Below, one piece after another: positions 56,355 through 64,000 of a stretch of DNA of 64,000 nt. The notes below the pieces were generated by a model. The model saw nothing but the letters and a program-made list of their open reading frames with translations, had not been told where the DNA came from and searched no databases. The stretch spans positions 96,947 to 160,946 of the forward strand of contig BPGX01000007.1 in the NCBI GenBank assembly GCA_026003255.1, written 5' to 3'. Every line of letters starts with the position of its first letter. Positions within the stretch are counted from its first letter, which is position 1. The position numbers and the translations under genes were made by a program. Source of the DNA: Bacteroidia bacterium. GTDB taxonomy: Bacteria > Bacteroidota > Bacteroidia > B-17B0 > Aurantibacillaceae.

Positions 56355-58571
56355 ATGTCGCAAGATAACTTGTCACCATCATCTTTACCAGAAAAAGATA
56401 CACAAAATATACCCAATCAACCTTCTTCAACATCTAACCCTTCTCAAAATTCTTCAGAAGAATCCTTACAGGAAGAACAGAAAAAAACTTCTGATACCAA
56501 TACTACTACTACAAATACGGACAATAACCCCGAAAACCTATCAGAAGAACAAATTCGTCAAAAACAATTTGAACAACTCAAAGAAAAAATATTCCAACAA
56601 AAAAAGAAAAATATTCCAGATAACGGTGGCACTTCATTCTATTGGATTTATGGGCTTATAGTAGCCATCATTTTGTTCCTGACATTCTTCAACGACAATA
56701 CCTTTAAAAGACAAATTGAAATTTCTCAGACAAAGTTTGAAGACATGCTTGCCCACGGCGATGTAACAGATATTGTTATTGTCAATGGCAAGTACGCTCA
56801 AATTTACATTAATAAAGATTCTCTTATTCATTCTATTCGCTACAAAGACCCTAATACCGGACTACCATATTTTCCAGACAAGAAATTTAGAGGACCTCAT
56901 TTTGTTGTAAGTATTCCATCTGTTGAATTCTTTCTCAACCGCGTAGAAAAAATTCAAGAAAACGCAGGTATACCCAAAAACAAAATGACTTTTCCGCGAT
57001 CTGTTGAAGAAACCAATTGGAGTGACCATTTATCCTGGATTATTCCACTCGCTATCTTTTTACTATTCTGGATTTTTATGTTAAGAAGAATGTCCGGTGG
57101 TGCTCCGGGCGGTCCCGCTTCTATTTTTAGCTTTGGAAGATCCAGAGCACAACTCTTTGATAAAGATAAAACACCCGGCGTTACATTTGCTGATGTAGCA
57201 GGATTGGAAGGCGCTAAAACAGAATTAAAAGAAATTGTGGACTTTTTGAAAAATCCCGGAAAATACACAGAACTCGGCGCAAAAATTCCAAAAGGTGTTT
57301 TATTAGTTGGACCTCCTGGTACAGGTAAAACACTTCTTGCAAAAGCAGTAGCTGGCGAAGCACAGGTGCCATTTTTCTCCATATCCGGTTCAGAATTTGT
57401 TGAAATGTTTGTAGGAGTTGGTGCATCACGAGTGAGAGATTTGTTTGCACAAGCAAAAGATAAAGCCCCCTGTATTATTTTCATTGATGAAATTGACGCA
57501 ATAGGTCGCTCACGTTCCAAAAATATCTCCACCGGCGCCAATGACGAACGAGAAAGCACTCTAAACCAATTACTCACCGAGATGGACGGCTTTGCAGCCA
57601 ATAGTGGCGTCATTGTATTAGCCGCTACCAACCGTGCCGATATTCTTGATAAAGCACTTTTAAGACCCGGCCGATTCGACAGACACATCTATATTGAAAT
57701 GCCTGACGTCAAAGACCGTGAAGAAATCTTTAAAGTACATTTAAAGAGAATTAAAATTGACAAATCGGTTAATGTAGAATTTTTAGCGCGACAAACACCC
57801 GGTTTTAGTGGTGCTGACATTGCTAACATTTGTAACGAAGCTGCTTTGATTGCCGCCAGAAAAGGAAAGAAGTTAGTATCAAAAGAAGATTTCTTGGATG
57901 CTGTGGATAGAGTGATTGCCGGATTAGAAATGAAAAACAGAATTATTACTCCAGAAGAGAAAAAAATTATCGCTTTCCATGAAGCCGGACACGCCACAGT
58001 GAGTTGGTTTTTAGAACATGCCGCCCCATTAGTTAAAGTAACAATCGTACCTCGTGGAAAATCTTTAGGAGCCGCCTGGTACCTCCCAGAAGAAAGGCAC
58101 ATCACTACTACTGAACAAATTCTGGATGAAATGACTGCCGCACTTGGTGGAAGAGCCGCAGAAGACGTCATCTTCGGTAAAATCTCAACTGGTGCTATTA
58201 ATGACCTCGAAAAGGTCACCAAACAGGCCTATGCAGCAGTCGTTTACTATGGACTAAACTCTAAAATCGGAAATATCAGTTACTACGACAGCACCGGACA
58301 ATCCGAATTTGCATTCTCTAAACCATATAGTGAAAAAACAGCAGAAGTCATTGACGAAGAAGTTAAAAAAATGACCGACATGGCCTACCAACGTGCAAAA
58401 AATATTCTCAACGAAAATAAAGAAAAATTGACACAATTAGCCAATCGATTACTGGAAAAAGAAGTTATCTTTAAAGAAGATTTAGAAGAAATTTTAGGTA
58501 AAAGACCTTATGAAAAAACAGAATCTATTGTAAGTGAACTACAAAATAACAACACCAATAATTCAAACTAA
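56355..58571 (+). CDS. ftsH: ATP-dependent zinc metalloprotease FtsH
   Basis: This membrane-bound AAA+ protease removes unassembled or damaged membrane proteins. The 738-residue chain begins with about 90 low-complexity Ser/Asn/Gln/Glu-rich residues. TM1 (about 96-112), a periplasmic domain and TM2 (WIIPLAIFLLFWIFMLRRMS, about 225-245) follow. The AAA module has Walker A GPPGTGKT (319-326), Walker B IIFIDEIDAIG and the SRH ATNRADILDKALLRPGRFDR. The protease domain has the zinc motif HEAGH (His542) and a later Asp ligand in STGAINDLEKV. The length and domains are normal for Bacteroidota. Confidence 0.98.
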   Translation: MSQDNLSPSSLPEKDTQNIPNQPSSTSNPSQNSSEESLQEEQKKTSDTNTTTTNTDNNPENLSEEQIRQKQFEQLKEKIFQQKKKNIPDNGGTSFYWIYGLIVAIILFLTFFNDNTFKRQIEISQTKFEDMLAHGDVTDIVIVNGKYAQIYINKDSLIHSIRYKDPNTGLPYFPDKKFRGPHFVVSIPSVEFFLNRVEKIQENAGIPKNKMTFPRSVEETNWSDHLSWIIPLAIFLLFWIFMLRRMSGGAPGGPASIFSFGRSRAQLFDKDKTPGVTFADVAGLEGAKTELKEIVDFLKNPGKYTELGAKIPKGVLLVGPPGTGKTLLAKAVAGEAQVPFFSISGSEFVEMFVGVGASRVRDLFAQAKDKAPCIIFIDEIDAIGRSRSKNISTGANDERESTLNQLLTEMDGFAANSGVIVLAATNRADILDKALLRPGRFDRHIYIEMPDVKDREEIFKVHLKRIKIDKSVNVEFLARQTPGFSGADIANICNEAALIAARKGKKLVSKEDFLDAVDRVIAGLEMKNRIITPEEKKIIAFHEAGHATVSWFLEHAAPLVKVTIVPRGKSLGAAWYLPEERHITTTEQILDEMTAALGGRAAEDVIFGKISTGAINDLEKVTKQAYAAVVYYGLNSKIGNISYYDSTGQSEFAFSKPYSEKTAEVIDEEVKKMTDMAYQRAKNILNENKEKLTQLANRLLEKEVIFKEDLEEILGKRPYEKTESIVSELQNNNTNNSN

Positions 58572-58576
58572 TTTAC

Positions 58577-59092
58577 ATGTCTGAAGAAAAATTTGCATCG
58601 GAATCAAAGTGTGTCAAAACGGAAATTGTATTACCTGGAGATACCAATCCACTTGGTAATTTGTTTGGCGGAAGATTAATGGAATGGATTGACATTGCTG
58701 GAAGCATTGCAGCACAGAGACATTGCGGTAGAGTGGTAGTAACAGCTGCTATTAACCATATTTCTTTTTCTGTACCTATAAAAGAAAATAGCATTGTAAC
58801 GCTTGAAGCACAGGTAAGCCGTGCTTTTGAAACCAGCATGGAAGTGATAGTAGACGTATATGTTGAAAATACGGTAACAGGTAAAAGAACGAAATGTAAT
58901 GAAGCCATTGCAACGTATGTTGCCATTGACCAAAATGGAACACCATTACCAGTACCCAAAGTTATTCCTCAAACAGAATTAGAAAAAGCCCGATACGATG
59001 CTGCGCTCAGAAGAAGGCAATTATCACTTATTTTAAGTGGTCGCTTGAAACCAGACGACGCAACAGAATTAAAATCTTTATTTATAAAATAA
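58577..59092 (+). CDS. Acyl-CoA thioesterase, hotdog fold (YciA/BACH type)
   Basis: This 171-residue single hotdog protein hydrolyses acyl-CoA to free acid and CoA. The signature VLPGDTNPLGNLFGGRLMEW (about 21-40) with the catalytic Asn/Asp region, then AINHISFSVPIKENSIVTL and NEAIATYVAID, identifies the family. A helical tail of about 35 residues ends the protein. It starts 5 bp after ftsH, so it is the third gene of rsfS-ftsH-thioesterase. Chain-length preference cannot be read from sequence. Confidence 0.92.
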   Translation: MSEEKFASESKCVKTEIVLPGDTNPLGNLFGGRLMEWIDIAGSIAAQRHCGRVVVTAAINHISFSVPIKENSIVTLEAQVSRAFETSMEVIVDVYVENTVTGKRTKCNEAIATYVAIDQNGTPLPVPKVIPQTELEKARYDAALRRRQLSLILSGRLKPDDATELKSLFIK

Positions 59093-59237
59093 ACCTACTT
59101 ATCTCCATAAAATTATTCACTCCCATTTGCTTCCTTATTTTTTTCACTTTATTACTCATACTCCATTCAATTTCCAATATCCCCTCCTTCTTATCCCCCA
59201 CCCAATTCCCAATCTCGTCGTAAATGTAATTATTATT
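59082..59237 (-). pseudogene. Orphan Rhs core fragment
   Basis: Read leftward, this stretch encodes NNNYIYDEIGNWVGDKKEG and ILEIEWSM, then an unrelated tail SNKVKKIRKQMGVNN ending at a stop at 59082-59084. The first part is the same Rhs segment found inside the larger Rhs gene at 60626-60706. It has no start of its own. It begins at the stop codon of the putative immunity gene and its end overlaps the thioesterase stop on the other strand. I read it as the displaced continuation of an Rhs gene, left when the toxin cassette was inserted or exchanged. Confidence 0.7.
59157..59237. repeat. 81-bp direct repeat, copy A (partner of 60626-60706)
   Basis: The 81 bases match 60626-60706 with three differences by eye, in the same orientation and 1,469 bp apart. 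The two copies bracket the toxin domain and the putative immunity gene. Confidence 0.85.
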
Positions 59238-59511
59238 TTTCACTATTAGCAATAATTATAAACTCATACCAATATAAAAAAACACTTAAACATTGGTATA
59301 TAAATAATAACCACGTCCTCCTATCATTTGCCAAAATTAAAAATGAACGAAAGATTATATAAAAACTAAATATAAAATATACCGTCATTTCTTTAGCATC
59401 ATTAAACATAAAAAGTTTCTTTTCAAATAAACGATGACCTAAAAACAAAAATAATAATAATGAACTTATCAAAAAACATAATATATCACCAATTAGCTTT
59501 AAAATTCTCAT
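59233..59511 (-). CDS. Small three-helix membrane protein, putative immunity protein
   Basis: The protein has 92 residues if the ATG at 59511 is used. That ATG begins one base after the stop of the Rhs gene (TAAGATG), which argues for coupling. Three hydrophobic segments are visible: LIGDILCFLISSLLLFLFLG, TVYFIFSFYIIFRSFLILA and WLLFIYQCLSVFLYWYEFII. Position directly after an Rhs toxin gene is the standard place for its immunity gene, and a membrane immunity protein suits a toxin acting at the membrane or in the periplasm. No family is recognised, so the role is inferred from context. Longer starts (59580, 59556, 59544, 59535) overlap the Rhs gene. Confidence 0.65.
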   Translation of the reverse strand: MRILKLIGDILCFLISSLLLFLFLGHRLFEKKLFMFNDAKEMTVYFIFSFYIIFRSFLILANDRRTWLLFIYQCLSVFLYWYEFIIIANSEK

Positions 59512-59512
59512 C

Positions 59513-60781
59513 TTATTTTTTTTTACTATTTTCATTTCTTTCATTATTTCCCTCATTTTTCTTATTAGAAATATAGTCATTAACTAACGCCTTTAACAGA
59601 TTAATTGAAACATTAACATTCTTCTCATCCATTTGTCCATGAGCCTTTGATTTATCATTACTAACAGTACCAGTTTGATCAATATTAATTATTCTTGTCT
59701 TATTCTCATCTTCCGCAAAATTTGGATTTCCATGCGAACCGATAGGAGAACTATCAGTTTGATAAAAGTTAATATTTGTTTTAACATTAGATGGTATTTT
59801 CATAGGTTGTGACCAAATAGATAGTGCTGGATCAACTGTAATAAATAAATCAATATTAATCTCAGGATTGCTTTTTTTCAACTCATCTAAAGCATCACGA
59901 ACTACAAATGCACCCATACTATAAGCATAAATGCCTATAGGTTCATCTGGTTTGTAATTCTCTTTAATAAACTTTATTATTTCCGATTTAGTAACTTGTG
60001 GTGTTGTTGGATATGTATTGAAAACATGAACTTTTTTTTCATCAATGCCATTTATCTTATAATATTCTTTAATGCTATTTGAAACCTTTAATGTTGTCTC
60101 AGAAACACCTTCATTACTGAAATCAGCACCACCCACAACTATAACCTCCTCCAACCCATCCATATCTATCGCTACTATCGGCTTATTACCAGCAAACTGA
60201 TACGGCGAATAATAAGCATACCTCCTCTCCTTCACTATCAAAGGATCCGCACTCACAAACCTCCCCAACCTCACATCATACATCCTTGCCCCATAATCCT
60301 GAAAATTACCATACCCATACACCTCATCATCTTTCTGCTTCCCATTAAATCCAAATCTATAATCTCCATTTGAATAATTGTATGTTCGTTCATTTATCAA
60401 TGAACCAAATGAGTAGTAATCATACACATCCTCCACCTCCGCCAAATACGACACCGTCGTATTCCCACTATTCACCGCCACCTTCTTATCACTCACCACC
60501 ACCCGCACATTCCCAAGCCAGTCAGTTAATTCATACCTCTTCCTCCCAAAGTAAATCGGCACAACCGTACTACTCCCCGCCATCACAAACGGATTCACAA
60601 AAATATTTTTACCTATCCTACTATGCATACTCCATTCAATTTCCACTATCCCCTCCTTCTTATCCCCCACCAAATTCCCAATCTCGTTGTAAATGTAATT
60701 ATTATTCTGCACTTGTAAGCTATCAAAAACACCCTCATCCTCTATATCCCAATTCACGCCCGTTACGCCCCCCCAACTCAT
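59513..60781 (-). CDS. Short Rhs-core protein with alpha/beta-hydrolase-like C-terminal toxin domain
   Basis: This 422-residue protein has an Rhs repeat-associated core at about 25-210: YELTDWLGNVRVVVSDKK, YDYYSFGSLINERTYNYSNG, YRFGFNGKQKDDEVYGYGN, ARMYDVRLGRFVSADPL and YSPYQFAGNKPIVAIDMDGL. After the core the sequence changes to a hydrolase-like domain. It has VIVVGGADFS, a nucleophile elbow IYAYSMGAF (Ser288), a possible acid in TVDPALSIW and a possible His in KAHGQMDEKN. This is the layout of polymorphic toxins, and a lipase or esterase activity is inferred. The N-terminal repeats and secretion signal are missing. A TGA stop directly precedes the ATG and a G7 run follows, so it is either a truncated cassette or cut by an indel. 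Its core is unusually G-rich and C-poor on the coding strand. Confidence 0.8.
   Translation of the reverse strand: MSWGGVTGVNWDIEDEGVFDSLQVQNNNYIYNEIGNLVGDKKEGIVEIEWSMHSRIGKNIFVNPFVMAGSSTVVPIYFGRKRYELTDWLGNVRVVVSDKKVAVNSGNTTVSYLAEVEDVYDYYSFGSLINERTYNYSNGDYRFGFNGKQKDDEVYGYGNFQDYGARMYDVRLGRFVSADPLIVKERRYAYYSPYQFAGNKPIVAIDMDGLEEVIVVGGADFSNEGVSETTLKVSNSIKEYYKINGIDEKKVHVFNTYPTTPQVTKSEIIKFIKENYKPDEPIGIYAYSMGAFVVRDALDELKKSNPEINIDLFITVDPALSIWSQPMKIPSNVKTNINFYQTDSSPIGSHGNPNFAEDENKTRIINIDQTGTVSNDKSKAHGQMDEKNVNVSINLLKALVNDYISNKKNEGNNERNENSKKK
60626..60706. repeat. 81-bp direct repeat, copy B (partner of 59157-59237)
   Basis: This is the copy inside the Rhs core, coding NNYIYNEIGNLVGDKKEG and IVEIEWSM. 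It has three mismatches to copy A. Recombination between the copies would remove the toxin and immunity genes together. Confidence 0.85.
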
Positions 60782-61262
60782 TCATATGCCAAAAAATCTG
60801 CATTTTATTCATCCTTTACTCCAAACTATCTATTAATCTTAAAATTCCATGAGTTAACAAACACATACATGTACTATTAAAACGTCTTTAGATTTTTGGT
60901 TAATAAACACTCTATATCTCCTTAATGCTTCTTCGCCGTTTTCTTATACAATATACAAGTTCTCTTTTGTCATGGCAAAATAAAATTAAAATACTACCGT
61001 TTAATCCATATATCGGAAAGTGTACTAATCATTATTCGTGATATTCGTGGCTAAATAAAAATTAAAATACAGCGAAGGAAACTGATTGCTGATTTATTGG
61101 GAATTAATTAATGCATCTTCTGATAAAAATCGGAATTAACCTTTGGAAAAAATAAAACAAGGAATTATCTGGGTATTGTATAATAAAAAGTTAATTTAAT
61201 AATTTAGATTTTTTTTCATTCTAAAAGAAAATTTGAGTTACATTTGCCACTCAAAAAATCCA
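60782..61262. other. Gene-free 480-bp gap between the Rhs gene and nuoJ
   Basis: I see no convincing gene, and no remnant of nuoI. At 61031-61070 there is a diverged piece of repeat family 1 (ATTCGTGATATTCGTGGC, then AAATAAAAATTAAAA). TACATTTG at 61239-61246 fits a -7 promoter element 16 bp before the nuoJ ATG, but no good -33 TTG is present. Confidence 0.5.
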
Positions 61263-61775
61263 ATGTTAGGTTTATCGGTTCATCAATGGCTTTTTGGTAT
61301 TTTATCTTTTTTGGCTGTGCTTTTTAGTTTAATGGTCGTTTTTAGTCGTAGTCCTGTGAATAGTGTGTTGTATCTTATTATGAGTTTTTTCTCCATTTCT
61401 GGAATTTATTTGCTTTTAGATGCCCAATTTTTGGCGATTGTGAATATCGTAGTGTATGCTGGGGCCATCATGGTTTTGTTTTTATTTGTGATAATGTTGA
61501 TGAACCTGAATCAAGACACAGAACCGCAAAGGACAGTCCTTACTAAAATTATTGCTGGAATTATAGGAGGCATGATGCTATTGATTTTAACCAGTTTGTT
61601 GAAAGGTTCTGAAAATTTAGATAAAACATTTTACGGAACATCGGAAGTGGGCTTAATACAAAATCTTGGAAGAACACTTTTTACGGACTTTCTTTTCCCT
61701 TTTGAAATTATTACAGTGTTGCTTTTAGCGGCCATGGTAGGCGCAGTTTTGATGGGAAAGAAAAAAATAAGTTAA
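61263..61775 (+). CDS. nuoJ: NADH-quinone oxidoreductase subunit J
   Basis: NuoJ is a membrane subunit of complex I that links the quinone site to the antiporter-like arm. The 170-residue protein has five helices. The conserved segments are SRSPVNSVLYLIMSFFSISG, LLLDAQFLAIVNIVVYAGAI and MVLFLFVIMLMNL. I use ATG 61263, because the open frame upstream begins with a TTG and adds ten non-homologous residues. It heads nuoJ-nuoK-nuoL here. The preceding subunit genes (nuoA to nuoI) are not upstream, where the Rhs island lies instead. Confidence 0.96.
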   Translation: MLGLSVHQWLFGILSFLAVLFSLMVVFSRSPVNSVLYLIMSFFSISGIYLLLDAQFLAIVNIVVYAGAIMVLFLFVIMLMNLNQDTEPQRTVLTKIIAGIIGGMMLLILTSLLKGSENLDKTFYGTSEVGLIQNLGRTLFTDFLFPFEIITVLLLAAMVGAVLMGKKKIS

Positions 61776-61779
61776 TAGT

Positions 61780-61815
61780 TTTGAGTTTTAAGTTATGAGT
61801 TTTGAGTTATTAAAT
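61780..61815. repeat. Low-complexity GAGTTATGAGTT tract
   Basis: GTTTTGAGTTTTAAGTTATG and AGTTTTGAGTTATT between nuoJ and nuoK are the reverse complement of the ACTCATAACTC tracts elsewhere in the window. The tract sits inside a probable operon and may affect nuoK translation little, since it ends 14 bp before the ATG. Confidence 0.55.
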
Positions 61816-61829
61816 AAAAAATGTAAAAT

Positions 61830-62141
61830 ATGATAAACGGAATACCTGTTGATTACTTTATTTTATTAAGTGCTGTTTTGTTCACAATCGGGGCTATTGG
61901 GGTGATGGCCAGAAGAAACAGCATTATCCTGTTTATGTGTATTGAATTGATGTTAAATGCCGTCAATATTCTTCTTGTAGCTTTTTCCACGTTGCATCAA
62001 AATACGCATGGACAGGTGTTTGTGTTCTTTGTAATGACGGTGGCGGCAGCAGAAGTATCTGTTGGATTAGCCATCTTGACAATGATTTACAGAAATATTA
62101 AAAGCATTGATACCAATTTATTAAGCAATTTAAAAGATTAA
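61830..62141 (+). CDS. nuoK: NADH-quinone oxidoreductase subunit K
   Basis: This 103-residue NuoK (MrpC-like) has three helices. The conserved glutamates of the proton path are visible in [16 protein letters not shown] (about residues 33-48) and [18 protein letters not shown] (about 73-90). The length is standard. It is 54 bp after nuoJ and 3 bp before nuoL. Confidence 0.97.
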   Translation: MINGIPVDYFILLSAVLFTIGAIGVMARRNSIILFMCIELMLNAVNILLVAFSTLHQNTHGQVFVFFVMTVAAAEVSVGLAILTMIYRNIKSIDTNLLSNLKD

Positions 62142-62144
62142 ACT

Positions 62145-64000
62145 ATGAGTGGTATTTTATTAGCCATTGTTGTATTGCCGTTGTTAGGTAGTATTATTAA
62201 TGGAATTTTGGGAAAAAATTTATCTAAACATGTTGTTGGATATATTGCCAGTGGAAGTATAGGTTTAGCATTTGTGCTGTCTTTAATTGCATTTGTTCAA
62301 TTACAAGGGATCCCGGAAAAAATTATTAATGTAGATTACTACAGATGGATAGTCAGTGGAATGTTAGATATACCAATGGGATTATGGTTAGATAGTTTGT
62401 CTTCGTTGTACATTCTCGTGATTACAGGGGTTGGTTTTTTGATTCACATTTATTCTATTGGGTATATGCACGAAGATGAAGGATTTAGCCGATATTTTTC
62501 TTACTTAAACTTGTTTGTATTTTTCATGTTAATGTTAGTGTTAGGTAACAGTTATCTGACAATGTTTGTAGGTTGGGAAGGTGTTGGTTTATGTTCTTAC
62601 TTATTGATTGGTTTTTGGTTTAAAAATCACGATTACAATAATGCGGCTAAGAAAGCGTTTATCATGAATCGCATTGGCGACCTTGGGTTTATATTAGGTA
62701 TGACCTTGATGTTTACGAATTTTGGTAGTTTAAATTATTCTGAATTATTAAAACCAGGTGCTATTACTTATTCTTCAAGCGTTACAGCCATTGCTCTGCT
62801 GTTGTTTTTAGGCGCCACGGGAAAGAGTGCTCAAATACCGTTGTATACATGGTTACCGGATGCGATGGCAGGACCTACGCCTGTATCCGCTTTAATACAC
62901 GCAGCCACGATGGTTACGGCAGGTATTTATATGGTCGTTCGTTCCAATCCAATTTTTTCATTATCGGAAACGGCTATGATGGTAGTTGGAACAATTGGAG
63001 GCATTACAGCGTTATGGGCGGCGATTATTGCCACATTACAATTTGACATTAAGAAAATTTTAGCATACTCAACGGTATCTCAATTGGGCTTGATGTTTTT
63101 AGGATTGGGAGCTGGGGCTTATTCTTCGTCTGTTTTTCATGTGATTACACATGCTTTTTTCAAAGCGTTGTTATTTTTAGGTGCTGGTTCCGTGATTCAC
63201 GCCATGGGTGGTGAGCAGGATATTCGTAAAATGGGTGGATTAAACAAAAAAATACCAATTACTTATTACACAATGCTCATTGCTACTATTGCCATCAGTG
63301 GTATTCCGCCGTTTTCAGGATTTTTCAGCAAAGATGAAATTTTAGCCCATGTTTATGAACACAATAGAATTCTGTGGTTTATTGGTGTTATTGCCTCTAT
63401 GTTGACGGCATTTTATATGTTTAGAATGTTGTTCCTGACCTTCTGGGGCTACTTCAGAGGTGGTGCTGAATTGTATAAACATTTACACGAATCGCCGCAA
63501 GTGATGACTATTCCATTAATGATATTAGCCGTGTTAAGTGCTATTGGTGGAGTTATTGGACTTCCAGAATTTTTAGGAACAAAGAACTGGATAGGAAGTT
63601 ATTTAGATAATGTTATTGTTATGAAATCGTATTTAGGATTAAGTCATGAGACAGAATGGATGTTAATGGGAATTGCCGTTGTGGCTGCACTTGCAAGTAT
63701 TTATTTTGCGTATCAATTATTTGTAGTAAATAGTGTGTTGCCTGTAAGTGATGAAAAGGAATTAAAATGGTGGCAAAAAATTATTTATCATAAATTTTAT
63801 GTGGATGAATTTTATGATGCAGTAATTCGTAAGCCAGTAGATTTTATGGGAAAAGTTTGCTATAAGTTTTTTGATAAAATTGTTTTAGATGGATTAGTGG
63901 ATGGTACAGGAAGTACCGTTTTACAATTAGGAAATTGGATAAGAAAAATTCATGTAGGAAATATCGCATACTACATTATAGCAATGACTCTCGGTATCAT
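62145..64000 (+). CDS. nuoL: NADH-quinone oxidoreductase subunit L (3' end beyond window)
   Basis: NuoL is the distal antiporter-like proton pump of complex I. About 618 residues are visible, nearly the whole protein of about 630-650. The family landmarks are MFVGWEGVGLCSYLLIGFWF, NRIGDLGFILGMTLMF, ATGKSAQIPLYTWLPDAMAG (Lys of the proton path), SALIHAATMVTAGIYMVVR, ITHAFFKALLFLGAGSVIH and ISGIPPFSGFFSKDEIL. The lateral helix region is entered after residue 530. The final residues are outside the window. It starts 3 bp after nuoK. Confidence 0.97.
   Translation, partial: MSGILLAIVVLPLLGSIINGILGKNLSKHVVGYIASGSIGLAFVLSLIAFVQLQGIPEKIINVDYYRWIVSGMLDIPMGLWLDSLSSLYILVITGVGFLIHIYSIGYMHEDEGFSRYFSYLNLFVFFMLMLVLGNSYLTMFVGWEGVGLCSYLLIGFWFKNHDYNNAAKKAFIMNRIGDLGFILGMTLMFTNFGSLNYSELLKPGAITYSSSVTAIALLLFLGATGKSAQIPLYTWLPDAMAGPTPVSALIHAATMVTAGIYMVVRSNPIFSLSETAMMVVGTIGGITALWAAIIATLQFDIKKILAYSTVSQLGLMFLGLGAGAYSSSVFHVITHAFFKALLFLGAGSVIHAMGGEQDIRKMGGLNKKIPITYYTMLIATIAISGIPPFSGFFSKDEILAHVYEHNRILWFIGVIASMLTAFYMFRMLFLTFWGYFRGGAELYKHLHESPQVMTIPLMILAVLSAIGGVIGLPEFLGTKNWIGSYLDNVIVMKSYLGLSHETEWMLMGIAVVAALASIYFAYQLFVVNSVLPVSDEKELKWWQKIIYHKFYVDEFYDAVIRKPVDFMGKVCYKFFDKIVLDGLVDGTGSTVLQLGNWIRKIHVGNIAYYIIAMTLGI

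Noticed and set aside
56954..57688. 244-residue open frame on the minus strand
   Set aside because: It lies wholly inside ftsH on the opposite strand, with no family features; it is a by-product of ftsH codon use.
60370..60852. 160-residue Pro/Ser/His-rich open frame on the plus strand
   Set aside because: It is the complement of the G-rich Rhs core; the composition comes from that skew and there is no start context.

Overview
The window is a piece of an AT-rich (roughly two-thirds A+T by eye) chromosome from a member of the Bacteroidota. Several features point there: type IX secretion (T9SS) C-terminal sorting domains and a CHU_C gliding-type C-terminus, an S46 dipeptidyl peptidase, a Rho factor with a long N-terminal insertion, DUF5686 and carboxypeptidase-regulatory-like surface proteins, a LytTR/LytS-type two-component pair, the order rplM-rpsI-rpsB-tsf, and promoters of the TTG-N19-22-TAnnTTTG type. 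I cannot place it below phylum with confidence. No tRNA, rRNA or CRISPR array was seen.

Layout. 0-9 kb: rho (cut by the left edge), two small unknown genes, an S46 peptidase, nnr and a WG-repeat protein. 9-12 kb: an overlapping unit of sensor kinase, substrate-binding lipoprotein and FecCD-type permease, without an ATPase. 12-16.8 kb: tatA-gatA-purB-two small genes-cdsA, all leftward. 16.9-21.6 kb: LytTR regulator, propeller-type histidine kinase and a CHU_C surface protein. 21.6-29.6 kb: N-acetylglucosamine kinase, asd, an OmpR-type regulator, a large secreted amidase and parE. From 18.7 to 28.6 kb these genes are broken by one-base changes, nearly all extra bases in homopolymers, densest near 24 kb. 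Essential genes are hit too, so I read this as poor consensus sequence and give each gene its repaired extent.

29.7-41.2 kb: trpS, dnaN, a T9SS surface protein, then the leftward unit rplM-rpsI-rpsB-tsf-rpsO-pnp with a strong hairpin between rpsO and pnp. 41.4-52.5 kb: a beta-CASP nuclease, lpdA, an envelope cluster (DUF3108, acyltransferase, DUF2079, DUF5686) and a 5'-nucleotidase split into two genes. 52.6-59.1 kb: dnaA (one frameshift), a MacB-like permease, rsfS, ftsH and an acyl-CoA thioesterase. 59.1-60.8 kb: an accessory island with a short Rhs core fused to an alpha/beta-hydrolase-like C-terminus, a small three-helix membrane protein just after it, and an orphan Rhs fragment; an 81-bp direct repeat brackets the toxin and immunity genes. 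61.3-64 kb: nuoJ-nuoK-nuoL, cut by the right edge.

Most of the window is housekeeping. The accessory interest lies in the Rhs toxin/immunity cassette, the kinase-transporter unit, and two families of dispersed intergenic repeats.
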